A stretch of 64,000 nt of DNA from Azospirillum rugosum (lineage in GTDB: Bacteria; Pseudomonadota; Alphaproteobacteria; Azospirillales; Azospirillaceae). Below are positions 1-8,265 of this stretch, piece by piece. Numbering within the stretch: the first letter of the stretch is position 1; each line of letters starts with the position of its first letter. The notes under the pieces were generated by a model. The model had not been told where the DNA came from and made no database searches. It saw only the letters and a list, made by a program, of their open reading frames with translations. The translations under genes were made by a program, and so were the position numbers. The stretch is from contig NZ_JAGINP010000001.1 of assembly GCF_017876155.1 (NCBI RefSeq), positions 186,001-250,000 on the forward strand, read 5' to 3'.

Positions 1-2
1 AG

Positions 3-386
3 CTGAGCGTCGGGGTGACGCAGTTCGACAACGAGCACAAGAAGCTCGTCGCCATGGTCAACGAGCTGTTCGACGCCGTGCAGGCCGGCCGGGGCAAGGA
101 CGCGCTGGGCAAGATCCTCGACGGGCTGATCGCCTACACGAAGACCCATTTCGCGAACGAGGAACGCTACTTCCAGCAGCTCGGCTACCCGGACCTCGCC
201 GCCCACAAGGCAGAGCACGACGCGCTGGCCAGGCAGGTGCTGGACGTCCAGCAGAAGTACCATTCCGGCGCCACGGCCACGCTTAGCATGGAGGTGATGA
301 ACTTCCTCAAGAACTGGCTGGTCAAGCACATCCAGGGCACGGACAAGAAGTACGGCCCCTTCCTGAACGGCAAGGGCATCAAGTGA
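3..386 (+). CDS. Bacteriohemerythrin, 5' end cut by the window edge
   Basis: Non-haem di-iron O2-binding protein of the hemerythrin family, a cytoplasmic four-helix bundle thought to bind, store or sense oxygen. The iron ligands are recognisable: His in NEHKKLV, the pair in THFANEE (His and Glu), HKAEH (two His) and HIQGTD (His and Asp). The reading frame is open to the left edge; codons before the GTG at 15 read LSVGV, the usual start of the first helix, so the true start lies outside the window and GTG 15 is internal. A second family member lies at 11493-11900. The gene ends against a hairpin shared with the convergent CBS gene. Its role in motility or nitrogen fixation cannot be judged from sequence. 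Confidence 0.9.
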   Translation: MSVGVTQFDNEHKKLVAMVNELFDAVQAGRGKDALGKILDGLIAYTKTHFANEERYFQQLGYPDLAAHKAEHDALARQVLDVQQKYHSGATATLSMEVMNFLKNWLVKHIQGTDKKYGPFLNGKGIK

Positions 387-398
387 GTGCATGAGGGA

Positions 399-428
399 AA
401 GCCCCTTTCCCGTGAGGAAAAGGGGCTT
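399..428. terminator. Convergent hairpin terminator
   Basis: A 12-bp stem (aagcccctttcc paired with ggaaaaggggctt) lies between the convergent hemerythrin and CBS genes. The run of T after the stem is short on both strands, so it probably works in both directions but need not be strong. Confidence 0.6.
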
Positions 429-434
429 CCTGGT

Positions 435-866
435 TTAGCGCTTGCCCTTCGTGGGCTCGCTGACGTCCTGGACCGTCTGACCGACCACGTCGTCGTCCCC
501 GGTCTTGGTGGCGAGGTCGCCCAGCGCCACGACGCCGACCAGCCGCTTGTCGCGGTTCAGGATCGGCAGCCGGCGGATTTGCTTTTCCGCCATGATCTGC
601 GCGGCTTCGCTGCTGTCCTGGTCGTCGAAGGCAAAGGCGAGGTCCGGCGTCATGGCGTCGGCCACCTTGGCGGTTTTCACGTCCTTTCCTTCCGCGACCG
701 CGCGGACGGCGATGTCGCGGTCGGTCAGCGTTCCGACCAGACGGTCGTTCTCGCCCACCGGCAGGAAGCCGATGTTGGCGTCGCGCATCATCCGCGCGGC
801 GTCCTGAAGGGGCGTGTCGGGATTCACAAGCTCGACCTGCCGGGTCATGATCTCCCGGATCTGCAT
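435..866 (-). CDS. CBS-domain protein (tandem CBS pair)
   Basis: A 143-residue stand-alone CBS-pair protein. CBS pairs bind adenine nucleotides or related ligands and usually act as energy or redox sensors. CBS1 spans about residues 1-60 (IREIMTRQVELVNPDTPL through LVGTLTDRDIAVRAVAEG) and CBS2 about 68-130 (VADAMTPDL through LVGVVALGDLATK). There is no membrane segment or attached effector domain, so its partner is unknown. The start is preceded by an AGGAGGGAG-type ribosome site on the minus strand. Such small CBS proteins are common in Rhodospirillales and are often stress-linked, which is family knowledge rather than seen here. Confidence 0.9.
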   Translation of the reverse strand: MQIREIMTRQVELVNPDTPLQDAARMMRDANIGFLPVGENDRLVGTLTDRDIAVRAVAEGKDVKTAKVADAMTPDLAFAFDDQDSSEAAQIMAEKQIRRLPILNRDKRLVGVVALGDLATKTGDDDVVGQTVQDVSEPTKGKR

Positions 867-1383
867 GATGCTCTCCCTCCTGCTTGGATGATGAGGATCA
901 TGCCGCCGTCCCGGGCTTCGCCGGGCTTCGGCGGCAGCCTACCGGCACCGGCGCGCCGATGTCCGCTCAACCAGGGGGATGTCCGAAAGTTCCGTGACAA
1001 AGCCCGTAGCCGGGAACCCCCGTCGGGAACTCTTGAGCGGGGCCGGGGTTCATTGGTTGACGGATGAATCCTGGATGGCTCCGTCATCGCGCAATGCCGG
1101 CGAAGGTGCGCCGATGGTTGTACCGCCGAAGGTTGTACTGACAAGTGCGTGCCCGGCCGACCGCCGCACACCCGCCATAACGACGGGGCTGGGCCGCCGC
1201 ACCGGCCGGATTTTCACAACCGCGCGATCCTTTCGCTTGGCGGCCACCGGCCCGAAGCAGCCGGGATCTTCCATTCCGATCACACCCCGCCACGCCGCCA
1301 ATCCCTTTCCGCCCGCATGGCCGCCCGCATGGCCGCTCGCTTTGCGCGCGGAGCCTTTTCCATGACCCATAGGAGGCAGGCAT
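867..1383. other. 517-bp intergenic region, no gene seen
   Basis: Divergent spacer between the CBS gene and the 1384 operon. It should hold both promoters. The only structure noticed is GC-rich imperfect hairpins (around 905-945) and a short 'cccgcatggccg' direct repeat near 1312-1335. Open frames here are poorly coding GC-driven frames. A strong ribosome site, aggaggc at 1371-1377, belongs to the next gene. Confidence 0.5.
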
Positions 1384-2049
1384 ATGGAAGAACAGTGGCT
1401 GCTCAAGGCCAAATTCACCGCGTTCAACCTGACCGCCCTGGTCTTCGTGCTCGTCCTGTATATCCAGGGCTGGCTCGACCGCGTTCTGACGGGACACATC
1501 GCGGTCGCGACCGCGGTCATCGGCGTGGTGTTCCTGATCGGCCTGTTCATGTCCGCCTACCGGGTCTGGAAGATCGGCGGGGAGCTTGACCGCGCCAAGT
1601 CCGGCGGCGGCCGAATGGCGACGGTGGAGAGCGAGCGCGCGCTGGAAATCCGGATGTTCTCGCGGATTTCGCACCTTCAGCACATCGCCAACGCGCTGGG
1701 CATGCTGGGCCTGATCGGCACCGCCTGGGGCTTCAGCCTGTTCGCGGCCAACATCACGCCGGACATGGTCGGCAACGCGTCGTCGGCCGGCGCCATGGTC
1801 ACCACGCTGGCGAGCGGCCTGGGTGTGGCGATCTACGCGACGATGCTGGGCGGCGCGCTCTGCCTCTGGACCACCTGCAACCTGCAACTTCTGCGCGGCG
1901 CCACCGCCTCGCTCTGCGCGCTGATCATGGACCAGGCGCACGCCCGGCGCCGGGTGTCCCCGACCATGCCCCCGTCTAACGAGGGCGTGTCCTACGCGGC
2001 CAAGCAGGCCGCCGCCTACAACGCGCTGAGCGGCGAGGCCACCCCATGA
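1384..2049 (+). CDS. MotA/TolQ/ExbB-like proton-channel protein
   Basis: Predicted inner-membrane subunit of a proton-driven motor or energiser. Four hydrophobic segments are visible at about residues 12-30, 40-59, 101-121 and 138-165. The last two resemble the MotA_ExbB domain (ALGMLGLIGTAWGF followed by TTLASGLGVAIYATMLGGAL), which lines the ion path in TolQ/ExbB/MotA. At 221 residues it is the size of TolQ or ExbB rather than MotA. The start has a clear aggaggc ribosome site 7 bases upstream. Its last codons overlap the next gene by ATGA, implying translational coupling. No tolR, exbD, tonB or pal gene is nearby. The family call is good; the specific machine is unknown. Confidence 0.75.
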   Translation: MEEQWLLKAKFTAFNLTALVFVLVLYIQGWLDRVLTGHIAVATAVIGVVFLIGLFMSAYRVWKIGGELDRAKSGGGRMATVESERALEIRMFSRISHLQHIANALGMLGLIGTAWGFSLFAANITPDMVGNASSAGAMVTTLASGLGVAIYATMLGGALCLWTTCNLQLLRGATASLCALIMDQAHARRRVSPTMPPSNEGVSYAAKQAAAYNALSGEATP

Positions 2050-2675
2050 ACGACTTCCTTGGCGAGGACCAGACGGGGGTGCTCGTCGCGCGGGACCTGC
2101 TGACGCTTCTGCTCTGCGGGTTCGTCGCCTGCGCCGTGCTGGCGGTGCCCTTCATCAACGAAGCCAAGAAGACGGAAGGAAACCAGAACAACTCATCCTC
2201 CGCCGCGGCCGGGACCGAACCGCCGGGCAACGTCATCATCGAGGCGCGGTGGGACGACAAGCTGCGCACCGACGTGGACCTGTGGGTGCAGGCCCCGGGC
2301 GACGTGCCGGTCGGCTATTCCAACAAATCGGGTCTGATCTTCAATCTTTTGCGCGACGACCTTGGCGCCTACGCCGATCCGACCGAAATCAATTTCGAGA
2401 CCTCCTATTCGCGGGGGATTCCGCCCGGCGAATACGCGGTCAACGTGCATCTGTTCCGCAATCTTGAGAATGCCTTTCCCATCTGGGTCCGGGTCGTCGC
2501 CCGCGTGAAGACGGAAAACGAGTCGGGTGCTGCCACCGTCGCCGCCACGCGCGTTCGGCTGGACCACGAAGGGGAAGAGGTGACCGCCTTCCGCTTCAAC
2601 CTGACCGAAAAGGGCGAACTGGTGCCGGGGTCCCTGAACGCCGTGTCCAAGCCGCTTCGATCCGCAAAGAATTGA
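2046..2675 (+). CDS. Single-TM partner of the proton channel with a DUF2135-like domain
   Basis: A 209-residue protein coupled by ATGA overlap to the channel gene. One membrane segment (about residues 15-36) begins with R16-D17-L-L-T-L-L-L. This matches the way MotB and ExbD place their essential proton-carrying Asp at the start of the single TM helix. The periplasmic part does not look like ExbD or OmpA. It reads DVDLWVQAPGDVPVGYSNKS, then GEYAVNVHLF, similar to DUF2135/YfaP-type beta-sandwich domains. I infer an ExbD/MotB-like subunit with an unusual periplasmic domain. The TM and Asp are seen; the domain assignment is by eye and should be tested with a profile search. Confidence 0.6.
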   Translation: MNDFLGEDQTGVLVARDLLTLLLCGFVACAVLAVPFINEAKKTEGNQNNSSSAAAGTEPPGNVIIEARWDDKLRTDVDLWVQAPGDVPVGYSNKSGLIFNLLRDDLGAYADPTEINFETSYSRGIPPGEYAVNVHLFRNLENAFPIWVRVVARVKTENESGAATVAATRVRLDHEGEEVTAFRFNLTEKGELVPGSLNAVSKPLRSAKN

Positions 2676-2702
2676 TCCGCCTTCCTTTTCGAGAGTGCGC
2701 CC

Positions 2703-3230
2703 ATGGAAAGCCTCACCGTCATCTTCGGCTTCGTCGCGATCGTCCTGCTGTTGCTGGTGCTGTCGGCGTTGCGCTGGGCGCGCAACCGCATGGCGCGGGC
2801 GATCATCCTGGGATTGTTCGTCCTGATGCTGCCGGCGGCCTACGCGGCCCCGGCGACCCTGCTGGGCCGGGCGAAGCCGGTCACGCTGGAATGGCTTGGC
2901 TCCCACGTCCAGGAGGCGAAGGTGCTGAGCGCCACGCTGGTGGAGAACGAGGCGATCTACCTCACCCTGCTGTGGGAGCACGCGCCGAACCTCTACCGCC
3001 TGCCCTGGGACCGCCGCATGGCCGAGCAGCTCCAGGAGGCGCAGAAGGAGGCTCAGCGCAACGGCACCCAGCCGATGATGCGCCTGCCCTTCGAACGGTC
3101 GTGGGACGACCGGGAGCCGCGCTTCTACGCGCTGCCCCAGCCGAAGATGCCGGACAAGCCCTACCAGAACAGCCCCGGCAACGGTGGGCCGGGCGGGATC
3201 GAGTTCCAGCATCCCGGACAGCCGACGTGA
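2703..3230 (+). CDS. Membrane protein, third gene of the proton-channel operon
   Basis: Not recognised as a named family. The 175-residue product has two N-terminal hydrophobic stretches (about 5-21 and 33-50, the second ending in AYAAPA), then a soluble region of about 120 residues ending in a Pro/Gly-rich tail. The soluble part contains ENEAIYLTLLWEHAPNLYRLPWDRRMAEQLQEAQKEA split over two helices, suggestive of a short coiled coil. It starts 27 bases after the preceding stop on the same strand, so it probably completes a three-gene operon. I infer an accessory or regulatory subunit of the channel pair; no function can be assigned. Confidence 0.65.
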   Translation: MESLTVIFGFVAIVLLLLVLSALRWARNRMARAIILGLFVLMLPAAYAAPATLLGRAKPVTLEWLGSHVQEAKVLSATLVENEAIYLTLLWEHAPNLYRLPWDRRMAEQLQEAQKEAQRNGTQPMMRLPFERSWDDREPRFYALPQPKMPDKPYQNSPGNGGPGGIEFQHPGQPT

Positions 3231-3316
3231 CCAACAGAGGCAACCGGACGCTTGAGGTGGCGGGCCGGCTCGACTAGGGTCTCCCGACATTTGTCCGCTG
3301 GAGGAAAGAGGGCGTC

Positions 3317-3805
3317 ATGCCGTCGTTCGACATTGTGTCCAAGACCGACATCCATGAAATCGACAACGCCTTGAACGGCATGCGCCGCGAGATCGAGACG
3401 CGGTTCGATTTCAAGGGATCGCGTTGCACGGTGGAGCGGACGGAGAACGACATCACGCTTCTCGCCGACGACGGCCCGAAGCTGGAGCAGATGCAGGAGT
3501 TGCTGCGCGTCTATGTGACCCGTCGCAAGCTGGACGCCGGCGCGCTCGACTTCTCCAACAAGCCGGAGCGGGCGGCCGGCGACGCCCTGCGCCAGGTGAT
3601 CACGGTGAAGCAGGGCATCGCCCAGGACCTCGGCAAGACGATCGTCAAGGCGATCAAGGACGCCAAGATGAAGGTCCAGGTCTCCATCCAGGGCGATGAG
3701 CTGCGCGTGACCGGCAAGAAGCGCGACGACCTGCAGGACGCCATCCAGCTGGTCCGCGGGCTGAAGATCGAGCAGCCGCTGCAATACGTGAACTTCCGGG
3801 ACTGA
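3317..3805 (+). CDS. YajQ-family cyclic-di-GMP-binding protein
   Basis: A 162-residue full-length YajQ (DUF520) protein. It starts with the family signature MPSFDIVSKTD and EIDNALN, continues with TRFDFKGS and LDFSNKPE, and ends in QPLQYVNFRD. Members are two-domain ferredoxin-like proteins that bind nucleotides or RNA; the Xanthomonas and Pseudomonas proteins bind cyclic di-GMP and influence transcription. Whether this one does is inference from family. The start lies 10 bases after a ggaggaaag ribosome site. It appears monocistronic, 86 bases after the membrane operon and upstream of a sigma-54 promoter that serves the next gene. Confidence 0.93.
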   Translation: MPSFDIVSKTDIHEIDNALNGMRREIETRFDFKGSRCTVERTENDITLLADDGPKLEQMQELLRVYVTRRKLDAGALDFSNKPERAAGDALRQVITVKQGIAQDLGKTIVKAIKDAKMKVQVSIQGDELRVTGKKRDDLQDAIQLVRGLKIEQPLQYVNFRD

Positions 3806-3863
3806 GAAGGGCCATCCCGCACCGGTCAAAGATTTCCACCCGTCAAAATTTTCCTTGGGCACC

Positions 3864-3902
3864 GGTCAGTTTTTGCCGGGCTGTAGGGCAATTTTTGCCG
3901 GG
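3864..3902 (+). promoter_or_regulatory. Two FlbD/ftr-like sites upstream of a sigma-54 promoter
   Basis: Two related half-palindromes lie 55-90 bases upstream of the sigma-54 element: ggtcagtttttgcc (3864-3877) and the near-perfect palindrome ggcaatttttgcc (3887-3899). Both continue into gggc or ggg. They resemble the ftr enhancer elements bound by FlbD in flagellar promoters of alphaproteobacteria. The repeat is seen; the FlbD assignment is inference. Confidence 0.5.
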
Positions 3903-3950
3903 TGATGGCGTCGCACCGCCGGAAACCGGCGCGTTTCCGCGACCCCGCCG

Positions 3951-3966
3951 TGGCGCGGCGTTTGCT
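3951..3966 (+). promoter_or_regulatory. Sigma-54 (RpoN) -24/-12 promoter
   Basis: tggcgc-ggcgt-ttgct matches TGGCAC-N5-TTGCT with the invariant GG and GC ten bases apart. The predicted start of transcription is near 3977, about 32 bases before the ATG of the gene at 4009. Confidence 0.6.
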
Positions 3967-4008
3967 TGACCACTCCAGGATTGCCGAACGCTCCAGGGTT
4001 CCCGTCCC

Positions 4009-4455
4009 ATGTCGATCTTGGCAAACGCCGATGCTTCCCAGCAGATGCGCATCCGGGCCGAAGAGCTTCTGGAGCGCAAAGGCACGGGCGCGTCCCGGCA
4101 GGCGGGGGAACTCGCCGGCCAGTTCGCGGCGATGCTGGAGCAGCTGAACGGCGTCGGCGATTCGAACGGCGGTGGAACGGGACTGGGGGAGATCGCGGCC
4201 GCGGCGCCGGGTGCGGTGTCCGCTGTCCAGCACCGGCTGGGCATCGGCGCGGTCAGCGTCTTCGCGCAGAGCACCCCCGACGACGGCGCGGACGGCAACG
4301 CCCAGACCCCCGACCCGCGGATGCCCAACGCGGACGAGGCGATGCAGGTGGTGCAGAGCGCCTTGCAGTCGGGCGGTGCGTCCAACGACTTCCGCTGGCT
4401 GACCACCCTGCTGACGCAGACCGGTCCCGACGCCCCGACCTCCAATTTCGGCTGA
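4009..4455 (+). CDS. Hypothetical protein under a sigma-54/FlbD-like promoter, possibly flagellar
   Basis: A 148-residue protein of no recognised family. The first half is helical (MRIRAEELLERKG, QAGELAGQFAAMLEQLN), followed by a Gly/Asp/Ala-rich linker. A second helical patch (NADEAMQVVQSALQSGG) leads to the C-terminal DFRWLTTLLTQTGP. There is no signal peptide or TM segment. The strongest clue is regulatory: a good RpoN promoter and ftr-like repeats directly upstream, the arrangement of late flagellar genes in polar-flagellated alphaproteobacteria. I infer a flagellar or motility-linked role, perhaps a cytoplasmic or exported rod/hook factor, but no flagellar gene lies next to it. It is convergent with the phosphoesterase gene. 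Confidence 0.65.
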   Translation: MSILANADASQQMRIRAEELLERKGTGASRQAGELAGQFAAMLEQLNGVGDSNGGGTGLGEIAAAAPGAVSAVQHRLGIGAVSVFAQSTPDDGADGNAQTPDPRMPNADEAMQVVQSALQSGGASNDFRWLTTLLTQTGPDAPTSNFG

Positions 4456-4467
4456 TGCCGCCCTGAG

Positions 4468-5268
4468 CTAGACGGTGCAGAGGAAGCGCCGCTCGGTGCC
4501 TTCCAGGACGAGGGCGGTCAGCCGGTTGGTGGCGAAGGCCCCGGTGTCGATGCCGATGCGGTTCGACCGGAGTTCCGGCTGCTCCGCGATGGTGTGGCCG
4601 TGCACCACGACCTTGCCATGGTCGGCGGTCGAGTGCAGGAACTCCCGCCGGATCCACAGCAGGTCCGATTCGGATTGCCGGTCGAGCGGAACGCCGGGCT
4701 TTATGCCCGCGTGCACGAACAGATAGTCGCCGATGGCGATGCTGTTCCGCAGCCGCTTGAGGAAGGCGAGGTGATGGCCGGGCAACGCCGCGAGGAGCTG
4801 CTGCCGCGCCTCCTCCAGCAGTTCGGGCGGGGCGTCCTCGGCGGGCGGGACGATGCCGTAGCTGGCGATGGTGGCGTTGCCGCCATAGGCGATCCAGGCG
4901 CCGCCGATATGGACATCGGCCAGGAAGTCCAGCATCGCGGCCTCGTGATTGCCGCGTAGATGGATGGCGCCGAAGCCGGGCGGGGGCGGGCCCGCCAGGC
5001 GCTCGATCACCAGCCGCGACTGCGGGCCGCGGTCCACATAGTCGCCCAGGAAGACGACGTACTTGACGAGGTCGGCCGCGGATTCCGCGTCGCGTTCAAT
5101 CTGCCCCAGAAGCTGTTCCAGCAGGTCGAACCGGCCATGAACGTCGCCGACCGCGTAGACGCGCACGCCGCGCGGCACCGCGGCCACGACGGGGGCCGGG
5201 TCCGACCACAGCTTGCGCGCAAAGGCGAACACGCGACGCACTCCTCCTGCGTTATGGTTCAACGACAT
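4468..5268 (-). CDS. Calcineurin-like metallophosphoesterase (Ser/Thr phosphatase type)
   Basis: A cytoplasmic two-metal phosphoesterase of the PPP type. All family motifs are present in order: GDVHGR, GDYVDRGP, RGNHE, a FVHAG motif and VVHGHT. The GDVHG and GDYVDRG pair is typical of lambda-phosphatase-like PrpA/PrpE proteins, so protein phosphatase, Ap4A hydrolase or a related activity is possible. I chose the ATG at 5268 (MSLNHN). An in-frame ATG at 5325 adds 19 residues and has a GGAGGG just before it, but the spacing is too short to be convincing. No operon partner: it is convergent with the 4009 gene. Confidence 0.88.
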   Translation of the reverse strand: MSLNHNAGGVRRVFAFARKLWSDPAPVVAAVPRGVRVYAVGDVHGRFDLLEQLLGQIERDAESAADLVKYVVFLGDYVDRGPQSRLVIERLAGPPPPGFGAIHLRGNHEAAMLDFLADVHIGGAWIAYGGNATIASYGIVPPAEDAPPELLEEARQQLLAALPGHHLAFLKRLRNSIAIGDYLFVHAGIKPGVPLDRQSESDLLWIRREFLHSTADHGKVVVHGHTIAEQPELRSNRIGIDTGAFATNRLTALVLEGTERRFLCTV

Positions 5269-5436
5269 CTGATCGGCGACGTCTTGCCGGTTCTTATGGT
5301 GGGGACGCGGACGGGCTCGCTCCATCCCTCCGCGACGGCTTACTTCCGTCGCGAATACGAGGATATGTCAATCCACTCTTCCGGTTAAGCCGGAATCGCG
5401 GGCCTCTCCATCCGCTTGGCTGGTCAGGAGCCCCAA

Positions 5437-6147
5437 TCAGGACCCAGGCATCGCCCGGTCGAGCGACGCCAGCAGGTCGTCGACTCGCAGCGTCACCACC
5501 CGGCTGTCCAGCCGAAGCCAGTGATAGACCCTTTGCTTCGTCCCGTTGGCGACCTGGAACTCCAGCCGCGCCGTGTGGCCGGTTCGCAGCAGCGGCAGCA
5601 GGCGCTCCATGGGCCCGCAGGTCAGGCCGACCCGGCGGGCCTCCTTGACCGCGGCGAAGCGGGTCAGCATCTCCGGACCCGCGTCGGCGTCCTTCACGCG
5701 GCCGCTCGTCACCTGCTGGAGGAAGCTCGCGAATTCCGGCGGCGCGTCGTCGGGGAGCTTCCCGTCGTCGAGCGCGCGGGCCAGCTCGCTGAGGGCGCCG
5801 GGCGTGTAGAAGCGCTGCGGCGGCGCGCCGTCGACGGTCAGCGTCACCGGACGGTCGAGCGCGATGGGGCCATCGAAGACGATGTGGAGCGTGGTGCAGG
5901 TCCCGTCGCGGACGGCGTTGAGGCTCAACTCGCTCTGGCCGCCGCGGTTGTTCGCGAAGTCCTCCACCGCCGAGGCGGTGCAGCGCCGGGCCGGCCCATC
6001 GCCCGCGCAGGCGACTGGAAAGGCCGAGGGCGGGGCCGTGGAGGCCGGGACCGCCGTTTCCGCCAACGCCGGGGCGGAAAGCCCGGTCTGCAGCCCCAAT
6101 GCCAGCAGCCCCAATCCCAGAAGAGGAAAGCCCATCCAGCGTGCCAT
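5437..6147 (-). CDS. Secreted or periplasmic protein of unknown function
   Basis: About 236 residues beginning with a signal peptide (MARWMGFPLLGLGLLALGL, cleavage likely near APALAE-TA). The mature part has four Cys that could form two disulfides (VACAGD, ARRCTA, GTCTTL, GLTCGP) and no recognised domain. The start was set at ATG 6147 because a GGGAG lies 8 bases upstream and the signal peptide is then of normal shape. A TTG 21 bases further out (6168) is possible. It is followed downstream by the divergent gap before the phosphoesterase. I do not recognise the family; an export substrate or enzyme inhibitor cannot be told apart from sequence. Confidence 0.75.
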   Translation of the reverse strand: MARWMGFPLLGLGLLALGLQTGLSAPALAETAVPASTAPPSAFPVACAGDGPARRCTASAVEDFANNRGGQSELSLNAVRDGTCTTLHIVFDGPIALDRPVTLTVDGAPPQRFYTPGALSELARALDDGKLPDDAPPEFASFLQQVTSGRVKDADAGPEMLTRFAAVKEARRVGLTCGPMERLLPLLRTGHTARLEFQVANGTKQRVYHWLRLDSRVVTLRVDDLLASLDRAMPGS

Positions 6148-6251
6148 CCGCGCCACTCCCTTCGGCAAGACGCCTTGCGTGAAGGGGCGGACGTTAGCGG
6201 AATTGGGCTTTCATCTTGGTTAACGAAATCACAATTTCCGACGATTCGTCC

Positions 6252-8021
6252 TTACGCGGCCAGGGTCATTCCGGACACCCAACGGCGCACGTCGGTGGTG
6301 ATGTTGGTGATGCGCCCGGCCTCCATCTCGATCAGCATGTCGCAGTCGCGCAGCGTGGCGAGGCGGTGCGTGATCATGAAGGTGGTCCGGCCGTCCATCA
6401 GCCGCTCGACCCCGTCCATGATCGCCTGCTCGGTGCGCAGGTCCACGGCGCTGGTCGGTTCGTCCAGGATGAGGATCGGCGCGTCGCACAGGAAGGCGCG
6501 GGCGAGGGCGATGCGCTGCCGTTCGCCGCCGGAGAAGCGCATGCCGCGCTCGCCCACCGGCGTGTCATAGCCCGCGGGCAGGCGCAGAATGAAGTCGTGG
6601 GCGTCGGCGGCCTTTGCCGCGGCGACGATCTCGTTCATCGTCGCGTCGGGGCGGCCGTAGGCGATGTTCGCCGCGACGGTGGTGGAGAACAGGATGGTGT
6701 CCTGCCCGACGATGGCGAACTGGCGGCGCAGGTCGGCGAGCCGCAGGTCGCGCAGATCCTCCCCGTCCAGATAGACCGTGCCCGCCTGCGGGTCGTAGAG
6801 GCGGGTCAGCAGCCCGACCAGGGAGGACTTGCCGGCGCCCGACTTGCCGACGATGCCGACGCGGCTGCCGGCGGGGATGGCGAAGGTCATGCCCTGCACG
6901 ATGGGGCGCCCGGTGCCGTGGTCGAAGGACACGTTGGAGAAGGCGACGTCGCCCCGGGCGCGCAGCATCGGCGTGGCGTGGGGGCGTTCGGCGGGGTCGG
7001 CCGTCTCGTCCAGAAGGGAGAAGGCGCGGCGCAGGTTCGCCATCAGCTTCTGCTGCGCGGCGACCTGATGGCCCATGTTCTGGAGCGGCTGGTACAGCTG
7101 GGCGAGATAGGAGAGCGCCAGGAGAAGTTCGCCCACCGTCAGCGCCCCGGCCTGCACGTCGGTGACGCCGATCCACAGGACCGCCGCCGTGCCGGAGGCC
7201 AGCAGGATCGACACCAGGAAGCCCAGTCCGCTTTCCGCCAGAGCGGCGCGCATGAAGCTGCGGATCAGGTCGTCCGTGCGCTGGGCAAAGCGCGCGACCT
7301 CCCGCTCCTCCTGGCCGAAGGCGCGGACGACGCGCAGGGCCGACAGCGTCTCGTGCAGCACGGACTTGGCCGCGCTGTCCTTTTCGCAGACGGCGTCCCA
7401 GCGGCTGCGCAGCCGGTGGTGCGACAGGGCGGTCAGCAGGGCGAACAGGGGGGACACGGCCAGCGCGACGATCGCCAGCTTCGCGTTGATCAGCGCCGTC
7501 ACCCAGACCATGCCGGCGAAATAGGCGGCCGACGTGACGAAAGGCAGAAGCACGTGGCTGATCTGCCATTGGATGGCGCTGGCGTCGTCCTCGATGCGGT
7601 TCAGCGCGTCGGAGATGCCCTTGCTGTCGTGCCGGACGAGCGCCAGGCGCTGGGCGTGCAGGAACAGCTTGGCGCGGAAATCGGCGACCATGCGCTGGCC
7701 GGTCCAATCCCGCAGCATGCGGTCGGCCAGCCCGTGCAGTTGGGTCAGCAGCGCCGCAACCACCACCAGCCCGACCGCGAGGACGATCGGGTTTCCCTGC
7801 AGCCACTCCGGCACCGTGCCGGCCACCGGGCCGGGCAGGGGCTTGCCGCCGATGACCGTGTCCACGGCGATGGTCACCGGCAGGGGCATCAGCAGGCCGA
7901 TGGGTGTGCCTAGCACGCCCAGCAGGAGCAGGCCCGCCAGCTGGGGCCGGAACCGCTTGGCTTCACGGAAGACGCGGGCGTAGAGGGAGAACAGTCCGGC
8001 TGAAGACGGCGTGGCAGCCAT
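6252..8021 (-). CDS. ABC exporter half-transporter (membrane and ATPase fused)
   Basis: A 589-residue type IV ABC exporter half-molecule, expected to work as a homodimer in the inner membrane. The transmembrane domain covers about residues 25-320 with six hydrophobic segments. The ATPase has Walker A GKSGAGKS (392-399), Q-loop near Q440, signature FSGGERQR (496-503), Walker B ILILDEPTSAVD (516-527) and H-loop His552 in MITHRLATL. Sequence style is that of MsbA/multidrug or lipid exporters, but the substrate cannot be read. No accessory gene is adjacent. Start ATG 8021 is followed at once by MAATPSSAG; an 84-base spacer separates its stop from the secreted-protein gene. Confidence 0.92.
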   Translation of the reverse strand: MAATPSSAGLFSLYARVFREAKRFRPQLAGLLLLGVLGTPIGLLMPLPVTIAVDTVIGGKPLPGPVAGTVPEWLQGNPIVLAVGLVVVAALLTQLHGLADRMLRDWTGQRMVADFRAKLFLHAQRLALVRHDSKGISDALNRIEDDASAIQWQISHVLLPFVTSAAYFAGMVWVTALINAKLAIVALAVSPLFALLTALSHHRLRSRWDAVCEKDSAAKSVLHETLSALRVVRAFGQEEREVARFAQRTDDLIRSFMRAALAESGLGFLVSILLASGTAAVLWIGVTDVQAGALTVGELLLALSYLAQLYQPLQNMGHQVAAQQKLMANLRRAFSLLDETADPAERPHATPMLRARGDVAFSNVSFDHGTGRPIVQGMTFAIPAGSRVGIVGKSGAGKSSLVGLLTRLYDPQAGTVYLDGEDLRDLRLADLRRQFAIVGQDTILFSTTVAANIAYGRPDATMNEIVAAAKAADAHDFILRLPAGYDTPVGERGMRFSGGERQRIALARAFLCDAPILILDEPTSAVDLRTEQAIMDGVERLMDGRTTFMITHRLATLRDCDMLIEMEAGRITNITTDVRRWVSGMTLAA

Positions 8022-8265
8022 GGTCGGTCTCGCGGAGCGCAGTTGGGTAAAATTTGAGCCGACACTCCGCGACCTTGGTTAATGACTTATTGCCTATGCC
8101 TTATGTCGCAAATTTCCCTCACTTGTACCTTTTCGGCCGACGCCACCGAAGGATGAGCCGATTGGAATCCGCAAGCGCTTCGCGAGAAGCCGTTCCGTTA
8201 ATCCGAAAGGCATGTTCCCGCTCGCCCAATTTTCGCGGCTCGCCCGGAAGCACACGCAGGGAAGA

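Noticed and set aside
979..1365. 128-codon plus-strand frame in the 867-1383 gap
   Set aside because: No ribosome site, Pro/Arg-rich composition typical of GC-driven open frames.
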